Source of the DNA: an uncultured Collinsella sp.
GTDB lineage: Bacteria > Actinomycetota > Coriobacteriia > Coriobacteriales > Coriobacteriaceae
Length of the DNA stretch: 50,689 nt
Reading direction: 5' to 3'
NCBI GenBank assembly: GCA_900546455.1
Contig: URCS01000006.1
Span: forward strand, 1 to 50,689
In this document: piece after piece, positions 33,324-46,463 of the stretch
Position numbering within the stretch: position 1 is the stretch's first letter
How the letters are laid out: each line of letters opens with the position of its first letter
Translations under genes and position numbers: made by a program
Notes under the pieces: model-generated
Told to the model about the DNA's origin: nothing
Seen by the model: the letters and a program-made list of their open reading frames with translations, nothing else
Databases searched by the model: none

Positions 33324-34535
33324 CTAGACGGCCAGCTCGCCTGATTCACCCATAAGCCATCGTGCCAGGTCGACGACCTTGATGCCATCCCAATCAGTCG
33401 TTTCGTGCCCTGTTCGGGCGATGACGCACTTGGGATAGGCGTCTCGAATCCGTCGCAGCGGATCAAGCTCACGCTCAAGCGTCGCTTCTTGGGAAATGTC
33501 GTCACTCACCTGGATATAGACACGGCGGTCACGCCTGATGGCGACAAAGTCTACTTCCTTTTGGTAGAGAACGCCCACGTAGACTTCCCATCCGCGGCGC
33601 ATAAGCTCGATTGCCACCATATTCTCGTAAACATGGCCAAAATCGAGCTTTTTCGTACCAAGCGCGGCGTAGCGAAACGAGTGGTCGGCCAGGTAGTATT
33701 TATCTCCCGTCGACAGGCATTTCTTTCCTGAGACGTCAAAGCGACGAAACCGGTAGAACGCAAACGCATCACACAGGTAGTCGATATACACAGCCAGCGT
33801 CTTGTCGCTTATCTTAAGGTTCGCTCGTGACAGCTCAGCCGCCATCCCCTTGAGAGAAGAGATGTTTCCGACGTTATCCATCAGGAACTCGCAGGAACGT
33901 TTAAGCTGCTCCGCATTGCGTATACGATATTTTTGTCTGATGTCGCGCAGGATAAGAGTTTCAAGCACATCCGAGATGTATGAGAAACGCATCCTTTCGT
34001 CCTGGTAGATATAGGAACCCGGCATTCCTCCCTCGCGGACATAGCGAGCAAGGGCCTCGGCTGGAGAAGTGATCTCTTGATACGCCGAGAACTCCGCAAG
34101 TGAAAACGGAAAGACCTCGATCTCCACCGTTCTTCCCGTGAACAACGTCGAGAGGTCGCTTGAGAGAAGAAAGGCATTCGACCCCGTGATGTAAATGTCA
34201 TATTTCTCTGACGCATGAAGACTGTTGATAGCCCGCTCGAACCCTTCACACATCTGGACCTCGTCGATCATGACGATATTCCGGCAACCCTCGATATAAT
34301 GCTTTTCCACATATGTATGCAGCGCATGGTATTCCGCCAACGGCTCGAACTCAAGTAGATTGAAGTTGACGTGTATGACGTTGGCCGAGGGGTCGTTTGA
34401 ACGAAGTTGGCTGGCAAACGCCTCAAGCAATTTCGATTTTCCGCATCGCCTGATTCCGGTAATCACCTTGATGTCTGGCGAACCCGCCACCTTGGAGAGC
34501 TTATCCATATAGAACGGTCGATTAATAAGTCTCAT
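33324..34535 (-). CDS. AAA-type ATPase with DUF4143-like C-terminal domain
   Basis: A 403-residue protein. Walker A is GIRRCGKS (27-34) and Walker B is NIVMIDEVQ near residue 90; YITGSNAFLLSSDLSTLFTGR is the sensor region typical of AAA_14 ATPases. The C-terminal part (EVDFVAIRRDRRVYIQVSDD) is the DUF4143 region, related to restriction-endonuclease folds (ExD...Q-x-K-like, here with Q rather than K). Such genes are common in gut anaerobes and their function is unknown. ATG 34535 matches the family start MRLI-x-RPFY; a longer frame begins in the loop of an upstream palindrome. It lies in an AT-richer accessory stretch. Confidence 0.85.
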   Translation of the reverse strand: MRLINRPFYMDKLSKVAGSPDIKVITGIRRCGKSKLLEAFASQLRSNDPSANVIHVNFNLLEFEPLAEYHALHTYVEKHYIEGCRNIVMIDEVQMCEGFERAINSLHASEKYDIYITGSNAFLLSSDLSTLFTGRTVEIEVFPFSLAEFSAYQEITSPAEALARYVREGGMPGSYIYQDERMRFSYISDVLETLILRDIRQKYRIRNAEQLKRSCEFLMDNVGNISSLKGMAAELSRANLKISDKTLAVYIDYLCDAFAFYRFRRFDVSGKKCLSTGDKYYLADHSFRYAALGTKKLDFGHVYENMVAIELMRRGWEVYVGVLYQKEVDFVAIRRDRRVYIQVSDDISQEATLERELDPLRRIRDAYPKCVIARTGHETTDWDGIKVVDLARWLMGESGELAV

Positions 34536-34543
34536 GGCAATCC

Positions 34544-34641
34544 ACTTCGCAAAATTAAGATTAACTGAAAAACGCGAAGTACAATATATCATCTACTTCG
34601 CGTTTTTGAGAAATCCTAGATTTCGCGTAATTATATTCGCC
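34544..34641. promoter_or_regulatory. Clustered TTCGCG repeats and 14-bp inverted repeat upstream of the ATPase gene
   Basis: AAAAACGCGAAGTA (34568-34581) and TACTTCGCGTTTTT (34594-34607) are perfect complements with a 12-base AT-rich loop. Related half-sites ACTTCGCAAAAT (34544) and ATTTCGCGTAAT (34620) flank them. Four spaced copies of a (A)CTTCGCG-like word directly upstream of one gene suggest autoregulation or specific DNA recognition by its product. Confidence 0.55.
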
Positions 34642-34741
34642 AAGCTATCGCAAACCCGACACGGGTGAGATCTCCGCCTGATTGACCCTGCGCAGCAGTC
34701 CGAAGCGAAAGACGCGAGTCCTCAGACCGCTCCGGTAAAGT

Positions 34742-34769
34742 GAGGGCCGCGACGGTTACCGCGGCCCTC
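34742..34769 (-). terminator. Terminator of the broken wall-anchor gene
   Basis: GAGGGCCGCG (34742-34751) pairs perfectly with CGCGGCCCTC (34760-34769) around ACGGTTAC. There is no strong T tract on the minus strand. Confidence 0.6.
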
Positions 34770-34802
34770 TTGGGAAACGTGTGCGATTGTCAATCGCTCG
34801 CG

Positions 34803-35038
34803 CTAGTCTTCCTTGCGGCGGAAACGAGCAAGGAAGACTCCGATTGCGGCGATCGCGGCACCCAGGCCGCCGATCGCGGCGACGGTCGCCACCGTTTGAT
34901 CACCGGTGCTCGCAAGTGAGTTAGCGGACTTGCCACCCTGAGCCTTGTCACCAGCGGGCTTTCCCGCCTGGGCGCCATCGTTCGAACCGCCGGATGTCTG
35001 CCCACCGTTGCCGGAACCCTGATTGCCACCGGACGCAC
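34803..35038 (-). pseudogene. Remnant of a sortase-anchored protein: C-terminal sorting domain only
   Basis: About 78 codons encode a Gly/Asn/Ser linker, AGKPAGDKAQGGK, the sorting motif LASTG, a hydrophobic helix and a basic tail RFRRKED. It is close, in protein and DNA, to the last 80 residues of the GH31 protein (AGKPAGDKAQGSK, IPNTG, ATVAA-GGLGA-IAAIG). There is no signal peptide or body. Similarity stops near 35038, and the frame then runs into the carB terminator hairpin, where the only available start (GTG) lies. The N-terminal part was probably lost by deletion between repeats or by rearrangement. Confidence 0.75.
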
Positions 35039-35079
35039 AAAGCCCCTTCTGCAGCACACGGCACAACCAAGTCACCGCA

Positions 35080-35169
35080 GGCCGGGGCGGGGGAGCCGAG
35101 TTTCCCACTGAGCGACTCTGCTTGCAGCCGGAGCGAAGGGGGAACTCGGCCCCCCTCCGCCCCGGCCGG
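35080..35169 (-). terminator. Long GC-rich hairpin after carB
   Basis: CCGGGGCGG...CCGAGTTTCCC (35082-35106) pairs with 35138-35165 with about three differences, around a 31-base loop. It begins ten bases past the carB stop. It lacks a T tract but is likely the carAB terminator or an RNA-end stabiliser. Confidence 0.6.
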
Positions 35170-35178
35170 CCAGGTCAA

Positions 35179-38493
<3,315 letters not shown>

Positions 38494-38494
38494 G

Positions 38495-39925
38495 TTAGTT
38501 CTCCTCGGTCTCAGTCTCGGCGAAATTCCAGCCAGCCAGGCGGTCCTTCGCGGTGTCGATGTCCAGGTAGTTCTCCTCGCCGTCCATGAGTCGCGTAAAG
38601 GCGGTAAAGAGATAGTGAGCATCGGTGGGGCCAGGCGAGGCCTCGGGGTGGTACTGGACCGAGAAGCACGGGGCGTCGAGCAGCTGGATGCCCTCGGCGG
38701 TGCCGTCGTTGAGGTTCACGTGCGTCAGGCGAATGCGGCCAAAGCGCTCGTTCATCACGACCGGCGCGATTCCGCGGCGCACCCAGACGCGCAGATCTCC
38801 ATCGGCCGCATGCTCGGTCTCGCCGCCGGAAAGCTCGGGGACAAGCTTGCCCAAGCTGGGGAACAGCAGGCCAAAGCCATGGTTTTGTGCGGTGATCTCC
38901 ACGCGACGGCTTACCAGGTTCATGACCGGCTGGTTGCCACCGCGGTGACCAAACTTAAGCTTTTCCATCTGGGCGCCGCAGGCCAGGCTGATCATCTGGT
39001 GACCAAGGCAAATACCAAAGACCGGCACCTTGCCGATCAGCTGCTGCACCTGCTCGTAGGTCTCCACCACGGCGTCGGGGTCGCCGGGGCCATTGGACAA
39101 AAAGACGCCGTCGGGATTCATGTCGAGCACCTCGCTCGCGGGCGTATTCCACGGCACGACGGTAAGGTCGCAGCCGGCGCGGACCAGCCCTTCCAGAATG
39201 CCGCGTTTCACACCGCAGTCGTAGGCGACCACTTTGTGACGGGCAGGAGCGGCAGCCGAAAGCGCAAAGCCATGCGTGGCAGGCAGGTCGGCGGCCACAA
39301 ACTCATGAGGCGCGGGGCAACTTACGGTCTTGACCAGGTTCTCGCCTACCAGCGTAGGCGCTGCGGCCAGACGCTCGGCAAGCTCGTCGACGTCGAAGAT
39401 CTCGGTCGAGATAATGCCCATCTTGGAACCATTGTCGCGCAGATGGCGCACCAGAGCGCGGGTGTCGACACCCTCGATAGCAACGATGCCGTGTGCGCGC
39501 AGGTACTCCGGCACGCTGACGGCCGAGCGCCAGTTAGAAGGCGTGGCGCACATGTCGCGAACGATCATGCCGCGCATGGCCGGAGCGCTCGCAGAGCGCA
39601 CGGCGTCGCCGGGGAAGGCCGACTGGACGTCGGTCTCGTCGATACCGTAGTTGCCGATCTGCGGATAGGTCATGGTTACGATTTGGCCGGCATAACTCGG
39701 GTCGGTCATGACCTCAAAGTAGCCCTCGAGCGAGGTGTTGAAGCAGACTTCGCCGGTCGCGGTGCCCTCGGCGCCGCATGCACGTCCATAAAAAATGGTC
39801 CCATCCTCAAGATACAGGATGCAGGGACCACAGGTGCCCTTGCTGGTTTTGGCCAGCATACGCTGGCAAAGCTCGCTGGGCGCGAAGGTGCGGGCGGCAG
39901 CGCCCGCGGTATGGTTGTTCGCCAT
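38495..39925 (-). CDS. carA: Carbamoyl-phosphate synthase small (glutaminase) subunit, with insertion
   Basis: A 476-residue protein that cleaves glutamine and passes ammonia to CarB. It has the class I glutaminase motifs VFGICLGHQ (nucleophile Cys) and FSVQYHPEASPGP (His, Glu). It is about 90 residues longer than typical CarA (about 380): an N-terminal extension of about 35 residues and an insertion of about 45 residues between QNHGFG and LTHVNLNDGT (residues about 348-400), just before the second catalytic region. ATG 39925 follows AAGGAG. A CCGGTC/GACCGG hairpin (39937-39954) sits immediately upstream of the ribosome site. The AT-rich region further up (40030-40075) contains ATAATTAT, possibly an ArgR-type site; weak evidence. 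Confidence 0.96.
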   Translation of the reverse strand: MANNHTAGAAARTFAPSELCQRMLAKTSKGTCGPCILYLEDGTIFYGRACGAEGTATGEVCFNTSLEGYFEVMTDPSYAGQIVTMTYPQIGNYGIDETDVQSAFPGDAVRSASAPAMRGMIVRDMCATPSNWRSAVSVPEYLRAHGIVAIEGVDTRALVRHLRDNGSKMGIISTEIFDVDELAERLAAAPTLVGENLVKTVSCPAPHEFVAADLPATHGFALSAAAPARHKVVAYDCGVKRGILEGLVRAGCDLTVVPWNTPASEVLDMNPDGVFLSNGPGDPDAVVETYEQVQQLIGKVPVFGICLGHQMISLACGAQMEKLKFGHRGGNQPVMNLVSRRVEITAQNHGFGLLFPSLGKLVPELSGGETEHAADGDLRVWVRRGIAPVVMNERFGRIRLTHVNLNDGTAEGIQLLDAPCFSVQYHPEASPGPTDAHYLFTAFTRLMDGEENYLDIDTAKDRLAGWNFAETETEEN

Positions 39926-40089
39926 AGTTCTCCTTCCCGGTCTCACAGGACCGGCTTAAAGGTGTGTAGTTAGGCCTCGCGGTATTGTAACCGTAAGCAT
40001 GCCTCATGGCGTTAATTTCATCGAAATGTTTACGAAATGATAATTATGACTTTCTATGCATAATGATTTTTCTAGGACGGGGATTAAAA

Positions 40090-40125
40090 ATCATCCCGCG
40101 AGGCTTGTGGCTCACGCGGGATGAT
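40090..40125 (-). terminator. Terminator of the membrane-protein gene 40132-41097
   Basis: ATCATCCCGCG pairs perfectly with CGCGGGATGAT; on the minus strand TTTTTAAT follows. It starts seven bases beyond the stop codon. Confidence 0.9.
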
Positions 40126-40131
40126 GGCCTC

Positions 40132-41097
40132 TTATTTTTTCTTGTCCTGCTCCAGCAGTTCGGACGGTGTGCGATCGGGCTTGCCGCCGCGGAAAATCTC
40201 GCGGCCATGCAGACGATGCTCCAGATCGCGCTCGGCCTTTTCCTCGTCAATCTTGGTCTGGCTCACCACCGGGTCCTCAATCAACGACGACACCGAGTTC
40301 ACCTGCTTCTGAATGCGCTCGGCGATGGTGTCATCCATACTCACGATGCGCATCTTCCAGTCGATACTCGTAGCGTTGGATGAGCTCTTGGTCCACACGA
40401 ACGTCAAAATGGCGCTCTGGTGGCCGCGCGCGGGGAACATGCCAAAGAAGGAATCGTGCTGAATGTTGCTATCCTCGTCGATATAGGCGTGAACGTTATA
40501 CACCACGCGGTCGATCTTATCGTTGAGCAACGCGTTGGTCGCAAGCGCCGCGGCCTGAATCTGCCCGTTGGACAGCAGCTCGAGCTCGTTGGCAGACGAT
40601 GTGTCCAACACCGTCACCTCGACCGTGCCCGTGCGTTCATCGGCTTCATCGACGGTAAAGTCGAGCGGGAACTGCGTAAAGCCGTTGCCCCATTCAAGTC
40701 CACCCTTGAGCGCGGTCGAAACGGTATCGACCGAAACGCTCTCGGACAGGTTGGCGGTGTTCAGACGACGCATCACGCCGTAGCCAATCTGCATGCCCAC
40801 GATCAGCACCAAAATACCGATGACCACGGCCATCGCGGTCTTCGTAATGGTATGGCTCACCTGCGAGCCCGAAGGATCGTCCTCGGACAGCGGGTCGATA
40901 TGTTTTGCCTGGCTCGCGCGGTCCTCGCTGCGCAGCTGCGCTAGCGCCGCTTTGTCACCGCGCTTGGCCGCAGCCTCCTTCTCACGCATGCGCTCGGTAC
41001 GCTTTTTGGCGAGCGTGGGATCCAAGACGCCGGATGCATCGATTTCGGAGAATAACTCCGTCACTTCTTCCGGAGTCAAAGGGTTCTTGTCAGCCAT
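40132..41097 (-). CDS. Single-pass membrane protein of unknown function
   Basis: A 321-residue protein I do not recognise. An N-terminal cytoplasmic part (1-85) is charged and helical (KKRTERMREKEAAAKRGDKAALAQL). One transmembrane helix spans about 88-108 (AMAVVIGILVLIVGMQIGYGV). The outer domain (110-290) has alternating strands and a Thr/Val-rich segment (TGTVEVTVLDTSS). The C-terminus is highly charged with EQDKKK. It is preceded by AGGAAG at ATG 41097, and follows the ABC exporter gene by 19 bases on the same strand, so they may form an operon. Confidence 0.8.
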   Translation of the reverse strand: MADKNPLTPEEVTELFSEIDASGVLDPTLAKKRTERMREKEAAAKRGDKAALAQLRSEDRASQAKHIDPLSEDDPSGSQVSHTITKTAMAVVIGILVLIVGMQIGYGVMRRLNTANLSESVSVDTVSTALKGGLEWGNGFTQFPLDFTVDEADERTGTVEVTVLDTSSANELELLSNGQIQAAALATNALLNDKIDRVVYNVHAYIDEDSNIQHDSFFGMFPARGHQSAILTFVWTKSSSNATSIDWKMRIVSMDDTIAERIQKQVNSVSSLIEDPVVSQTKIDEEKAERDLEHRLHGREIFRGGKPDRTPSELLEQDKKK

Positions 41098-41116
41098 AAA
41101 CTTCCTGTCATATCAA

Positions 41117-42889
41117 TCAGTCGAGCTCGTGCGCACGCGCACCTTCGAACTGCATTCGATAGTAACGGGCATAGGTGCCGCCACGGGCGAGAAGCTCCTC
41201 GTGCGTGCCACGCTCCACAACGCGACCATGCTCAACGGTCGCAATCTCATCGGCATGCTTAATGGTCGAAAGACGGTGGGCGATAATAATCGTGGTGCGG
41301 CCGCGTGCCAGCTCTTCGAGTGACTCCTGCACCGCCTCCTCGCTCTCGTTATCCAAAGCACTCGTCGCCTCGTCCAAAATCAGGATCTTGGGGTTCTTGA
41401 GAAACACGCGCGCGATGGCAACGCGCTGCTTCTGTCCGCCCGAAAGACGGCTGCCGCGCTCGCCCACCACGGTGTCGTAGCCCTGCGGAAGCGACTCGAT
41501 AAAGGCATCGATGTTGGCGCGACGGGCGGCCTCGGCGATCTCTTCTGCCGTGGCGCCCGGCTTGCCGTAGGCGATGTTCTCGCCAATCGTACCGTCAAAT
41601 AGATAGACATCCTGCTGCACCAGGCCGATGGCGCGGCGCAGGCTCTGCTGCGTCACATCGCGCACGTCCTGGCCGTCGATGCTAATGGATCCGGCAGCCA
41701 CGTCATAAAAGCGCGGCAGCAGCGAACAGGTCGTGGACTTGCCACCGCCCGAAGGGCCAACCAGCGCGATGGTCTGCCCGGGCTTGATGGACAGATTCAT
41801 ATGGTCGATAACGGGACGCTCGTCGGCATAGCCCTCGCCCAGCTCGACATCCTCGTAGTTAAAGCACACGTCGTGATACTCCACGGCGCCGGCAGTCACC
41901 TGCAGATCCGTAGCGCCCGGCTTGTCCTGGATATCCGGCGCGGTCGAGAGCACCTCGTCCATACGTTTAAAGCCGGCGATAGCCTTCTGATACGTTTCGG
42001 CCGAATTGACGAGCGTCTCGAGCGGCGTGCAGAACAGCGAAATATAGAGTGCGAAGGTCGCCATATCGACCGCCTGTAGCTGTCCCTGGGCGACCAGCCA
42101 TCCGCCCAGCAGCACTACGATCACATAGAGCACACCCGAGAGCAGGCCATATGTCGCAGTATAGACGCCCATGGCGTGATACATGTTCTCCTTGGACGAA
42201 AGATAGCGATTGTTGGAGGCGCGGAACTTGAAGCGTTCGGTCTCCTCATTGGCAAAACTCTTGACCACGCGCATGCCCGCCAGCGAATCCTGCAGCTGTG
42301 CATTGATGCCGCTGATCTTTTTGCGGTTGTCGCTAAAGACCTCGCGCATACGCATGTTCTGCCAAAACATGATGACCGCAAACGCCGCCGTCACCACGGC
42401 CATGGCAAGCGCCAGCACCGGGGCGATGGTAAAGAGGATCACAAACGAGCCGATGATCTCGATGCCGCAGATGATGATCCACTCGGGCACGTGATGCGCC
42501 GCCTCGCAGATATCGAACAGGTCGTTGACCACGCGGCTCATCATGTCACCCGAGCTGTTGCGGTCGAAGTACGCAAAGCTAAAGCGCTCATACTGGTCGA
42601 ACAGGTCCTCGCGCATCTTGGACTCCATGCGCGCGCCCATCACGTGACCCCAATAGCTCACAAAGTAGCGGCAGGCGCAGCGGACGGCATACATCAGCAC
42701 CAAGCCCACCGCGATCATGCCGAGCGCCTGCATAATGGCAGCCTGACCCTGAGCAAATAGCCCACCGGTCAAATTGCGCAGGATAATGGGGAACGCCAGG
42801 TCAATGGCGGCAAGCACCAGAGCACAAACAGTATCAGCAACAAAAAGCCCCATCTGGGGCTCGTAGTAAGAAAGAAACCTCTTAAACAT
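41117..42889 (-). CDS. ABC transporter, fused permease and ATPase (exporter type, MdlB/MsbA-like)
   Basis: A 590-residue half-transporter. Residues 1-310 form the six-helix membrane domain (helices near 17, 53, 135, 160, 245, 275). The ATPase domain has Walker A GPSGGGKST, Q-loop VQQDVYLFDG, signature LSGGQKQR, Walker B ILILDEATSALD and the switch H in IIAHRLST. It should work as a homodimer because no partner half-transporter adjoins. The substrate may be a drug, lipid or peptide; the sequence does not say. GAGG precedes ATG 42889. Confidence 0.93.
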   Translation of the reverse strand: MFKRFLSYYEPQMGLFVADTVCALVLAAIDLAFPIILRNLTGGLFAQGQAAIMQALGMIAVGLVLMYAVRCACRYFVSYWGHVMGARMESKMREDLFDQYERFSFAYFDRNSSGDMMSRVVNDLFDICEAAHHVPEWIIICGIEIIGSFVILFTIAPVLALAMAVVTAAFAVIMFWQNMRMREVFSDNRKKISGINAQLQDSLAGMRVVKSFANEETERFKFRASNNRYLSSKENMYHAMGVYTATYGLLSGVLYVIVVLLGGWLVAQGQLQAVDMATFALYISLFCTPLETLVNSAETYQKAIAGFKRMDEVLSTAPDIQDKPGATDLQVTAGAVEYHDVCFNYEDVELGEGYADERPVIDHMNLSIKPGQTIALVGPSGGGKSTTCSLLPRFYDVAAGSISIDGQDVRDVTQQSLRRAIGLVQQDVYLFDGTIGENIAYGKPGATAEEIAEAARRANIDAFIESLPQGYDTVVGERGSRLSGGQKQRVAIARVFLKNPKILILDEATSALDNESEEAVQESLEELARGRTTIIIAHRLSTIKHADEIATVEHGRVVERGTHEELLARGGTYARYYRMQFEGARAHELD

Positions 42890-42919
42890 GCAGTCCTCGG
42901 AGATAAAACAATAACGTAA

Positions 42920-42960
42920 GACCCTGGGACAAAATAATCAGTAGTGTTTGCCCCAGGGTC
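42920..42960 (-). terminator. Palindrome after the Nudix gene, containing GGGACA
   Basis: GACCCTGGGACAAA (42920-42933) pairs with TTTGCCCCAGGGTC (42947-42960) with one mismatch. On the minus strand it ends TCTTACG. The GGGACA word makes it a possible distant member of the GGGACAG family. Confidence 0.6.
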
Positions 42961-42970
42961 GCCCTCGCTT

Positions 42971-43666
42971 TTAAAGCTCAGTTCCGCCTAGTCGGTGTGC
43001 GATGCTGTCGCAGGCAAGCGCGCCTACGACGGTCTTGGCGTCTTCGATCTTGCCGTCGAGCACGGCGTCGATCAGCTCGTGCAGCGGCACCAGGTCCACG
43101 TTGACAAACTCGTCATCATCGGGGTTGGGCGCATCAAACTCGAGCTTGGTAGCCAAGTAGATGTGGATGATCTCATCGCAAAAACCGCAGGACGTGACAA
43201 TCGACGTCAAAAAGCGAATACGACCAGCCTTAAAGCCCGTCTCCTCATGCAGTTCGCGCTTGGCGCAATCGAGCGGGTCCTCGCCCGGGTCGAGCTTGCC
43301 GGCAGGAATCTCGACCGTCACGCGGTCGATGGCGGTGCGGTACTGACGCACCAGTACGATCTTGCCGCTCTCGGTCAGTGCCACAACGGCCGCCGCACCC
43401 GGATGGCGAACGATATCGCGGGCGCTGCGGTGACCGTTGGGCAGCTCAACCTCAAGACGGTGGACGTCGAGAATCTTGCCCTTCCAGGCGCACTCCTCCG
43501 AAAGAATCTTCTCGTGCAGCTCGGCATCGTGCGGGTCGTCGTCGCCCAGCACCAGTGCCGGCTCGTCAGCGACCTCGCCACCAGGCTCGCCCTCGGCGTG
43601 CCCATACATGCGGCTGTCCTCTTCGACGATCTGCGCGTCCACGAGCTCTTCGTTCTTCTCGTCCAT
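42971..43666 (-). CDS. Nudix hydrolase, ADP-ribose pyrophosphatase type
   Basis: A 231-residue cytoplasmic hydrolase. The Nudix box reads GKLDPGEDPLDCAKRELHEE followed by TGF (GX5EX7REUXEEXGU). VEIPAGKL upstream and the tail after it match ADP-ribose pyrophosphatases (NudF-like). The first 55-60 residues are acidic and not part of the fold (VDAQIVEEDSRMYGHAEGE), an unusual N-terminal tail. ATG 43666 is preferred because GAGAGGA abuts the alternative ATG at 43675. It probably forms an operon with purD, which ends 22 bases upstream. Confidence 0.88.
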   Translation of the reverse strand: MDEKNEELVDAQIVEEDSRMYGHAEGEPGGEVADEPALVLGDDDPHDAELHEKILSEECAWKGKILDVHRLEVELPNGHRSARDIVRHPGAAAVVALTESGKIVLVRQYRTAIDRVTVEIPAGKLDPGEDPLDCAKRELHEETGFKAGRIRFLTSIVTSCGFCDEIIHIYLATKLEFDAPNPDDDEFVNVDLVPLHELIDAVLDGKIEDAKTVVGALACDSIAHRLGGTEL

Positions 43667-43687
43667 CCGTCTCATTCCTCTCGGATT

Positions 43688-44992
43688 TTAGGCATCCCAG
43701 GCGTCGCGGCCGCGCAGCGCGCGCAGGCCGATGTCGTGACGCAGGGTCTTGCCCTCAAAATCAATCTTCTCGCAGGCCTCGTAGGCAAGGTTGCGAGCGT
43801 TCTCGAACGTGTCGCCCAGAGCGGTCACGGCAAGCACGCGGCCACCATTGGTCACGAGCTGGCCGTCCACCACGGCGGTGCCCGCGTGGTACACGGTCAC
43901 GTTCTCCATGGCCTCGGCATCGGCGATACCGGTGATGACCTTGCCCTTCTCGTAGCTGCCGGGATAGCCCGCGCTCGTCAGGACAACGGCCACGGCCCAC
44001 TCGTCACGCCAGTCGAGCTCAATCTGATCGAGCTCGCAGTTGGCACAAGCCAGCATGACCTCGACCAGGTCGTTCTTAAGGCGCGGCAGCACGACCTGCG
44101 TCTCGGGGTCGCCAAAGCGGGCATTGAACTCCAGCACCTTGGGGCCGGCAGGCGTGAGCATAAAGCCGCCGTACAGGCAGCCGCGGTAGTCGATACCCTC
44201 GACAGCGAGCTCGGCCACGGTCTGCTCCATGACCTTCACCATGGTGGCGTGCTCCTCGTCAGTCACGATGGGCACCGGGCTGTAGACGCCCATGCCACCG
44301 GTGTTGGGGCCCTTGTCGCCCTCGAGCGCGCGCTTGTGGTCCTGCGAGGTGGCCATGGGGCGAACGGTCTTGCCGTCGGTAAAGGCCAGCAGCGAGCACT
44401 CGGGGCCAACGAGCATCTCCTCGATAACCACGGTGTTGCCGGCATCGCCAAAGGTGCCGCCAAAACACTCGCGCACGGCCTCCTCGGCCTGCGCAAGCTC
44501 GGTCGCCACGATAACGCCCTTGCCCGCGGCAAGGCCGTCGGCCTTGACAACCAGCGGGGCGCCCTGCTCGCGCACGTAGGCGAGAGCCGAAGCCTCGTCG
44601 GTAAACGAACCATAGGCTGCCGTCGGAATGCCCGCACGCTCCATGAGCTGCTTGGAGAACAGCTTAGAGCCCTCCATCTGGGCGCCCTCGGCACCCGGGC
44701 CAAAGCAGGGAATACCCGCCGCGCGCACGGCGTCGGCCACGCCCGCCACGAGCGGAGCCTCGGGGCCAATTACCACGAGTCCGCATCCGTGGCTCTGAGC
44801 AAACGCCGCCACGGCCGCAGGATCGCAGTCGTCGAGAACAACGTTCTCGCCACAGCTCGCGGTGCCGCCGTTGCCCGGCGCGATGTAGAGCTTGCCGGCG
44901 CGCGGTGATGCCGCGAGCTTAGCTGCCAAAGCATGCTCACGGCCGCCGCTGCCCAACAACAGGATGTCGATGGTTTGAGTGTCCGCCTTCAA
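43688..44992 (-). CDS. purD: Phosphoribosylamine-glycine ligase (GAR synthetase)
   Basis: A 434-residue ATP-grasp enzyme joining glycine to phosphoribosylamine, the second step of purine synthesis. Signatures are LLLGSGGREHALAAKLA, PLVVKADGLAAGKGVIVA, GPNTGGMGVYSPVPI and YRGCLYGGFMLT. The start is TTG at 44992 with AGGAGG five bases upstream, an unusual start codon but well supported. It is upstream of the Nudix gene on the same strand. Two hairpins (45016-45033 and 45047-45088) separate it from purA. Confidence 0.96.
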   Translation of the reverse strand: MKADTQTIDILLLGSGGREHALAAKLAASPRAGKLYIAPGNGGTASCGENVVLDDCDPAAVAAFAQSHGCGLVVIGPEAPLVAGVADAVRAAGIPCFGPGAEGAQMEGSKLFSKQLMERAGIPTAAYGSFTDEASALAYVREQGAPLVVKADGLAAGKGVIVATELAQAEEAVRECFGGTFGDAGNTVVIEEMLVGPECSLLAFTDGKTVRPMATSQDHKRALEGDKGPNTGGMGVYSPVPIVTDEEHATMVKVMEQTVAELAVEGIDYRGCLYGGFMLTPAGPKVLEFNARFGDPETQVVLPRLKNDLVEVMLACANCELDQIELDWRDEWAVAVVLTSAGYPGSYEKGKVITGIADAEAMENVTVYHAGTAVVDGQLVTNGGRVLAVTALGDTFENARNLAYEACEKIDFEGKTLRHDIGLRALRGRDAWDA

Positions 44993-45046
44993 GGGTGCCT
45001 CCTCTATGGATTAACGGCTCGCTCCGCGCGAGCCCTTTGCAAGCAA

Positions 45047-45088
45047 ATATACCCCTCGGCCGCCCGCTTGGGCTGCAAAGGGGTATAT
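45047..45088 (-). terminator. Terminator of purA
   Basis: ATATACCCCT (45047-45056) pairs perfectly with AGGGGTATAT (45079-45088), with an inner GCAGCCC/GGGCGGC-like pairing. It starts 23 bases after the purA stop. A second hairpin GGCTCGC/GCGAGCC lies at 45016-45033. Confidence 0.7.
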
Positions 45089-45110
45089 CGCAATAACCAA
45101 ATAGTCCCGA

Positions 45111-46397
<1,287 letters not shown>

Positions 46398-46463
46398 GTT
46401 TACTCCTTACATTCATGGACTGTCTACGCGCCACGCCGGCACGCAGAAGCACAAAACATTCCC

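Noticed and set aside
34803..35108. A complete 101-residue protein starting at GTG 35108
   Set aside because: The first 23 codons run through the carB terminator hairpin and the product lacks a signal peptide, so a remnant is more likely.
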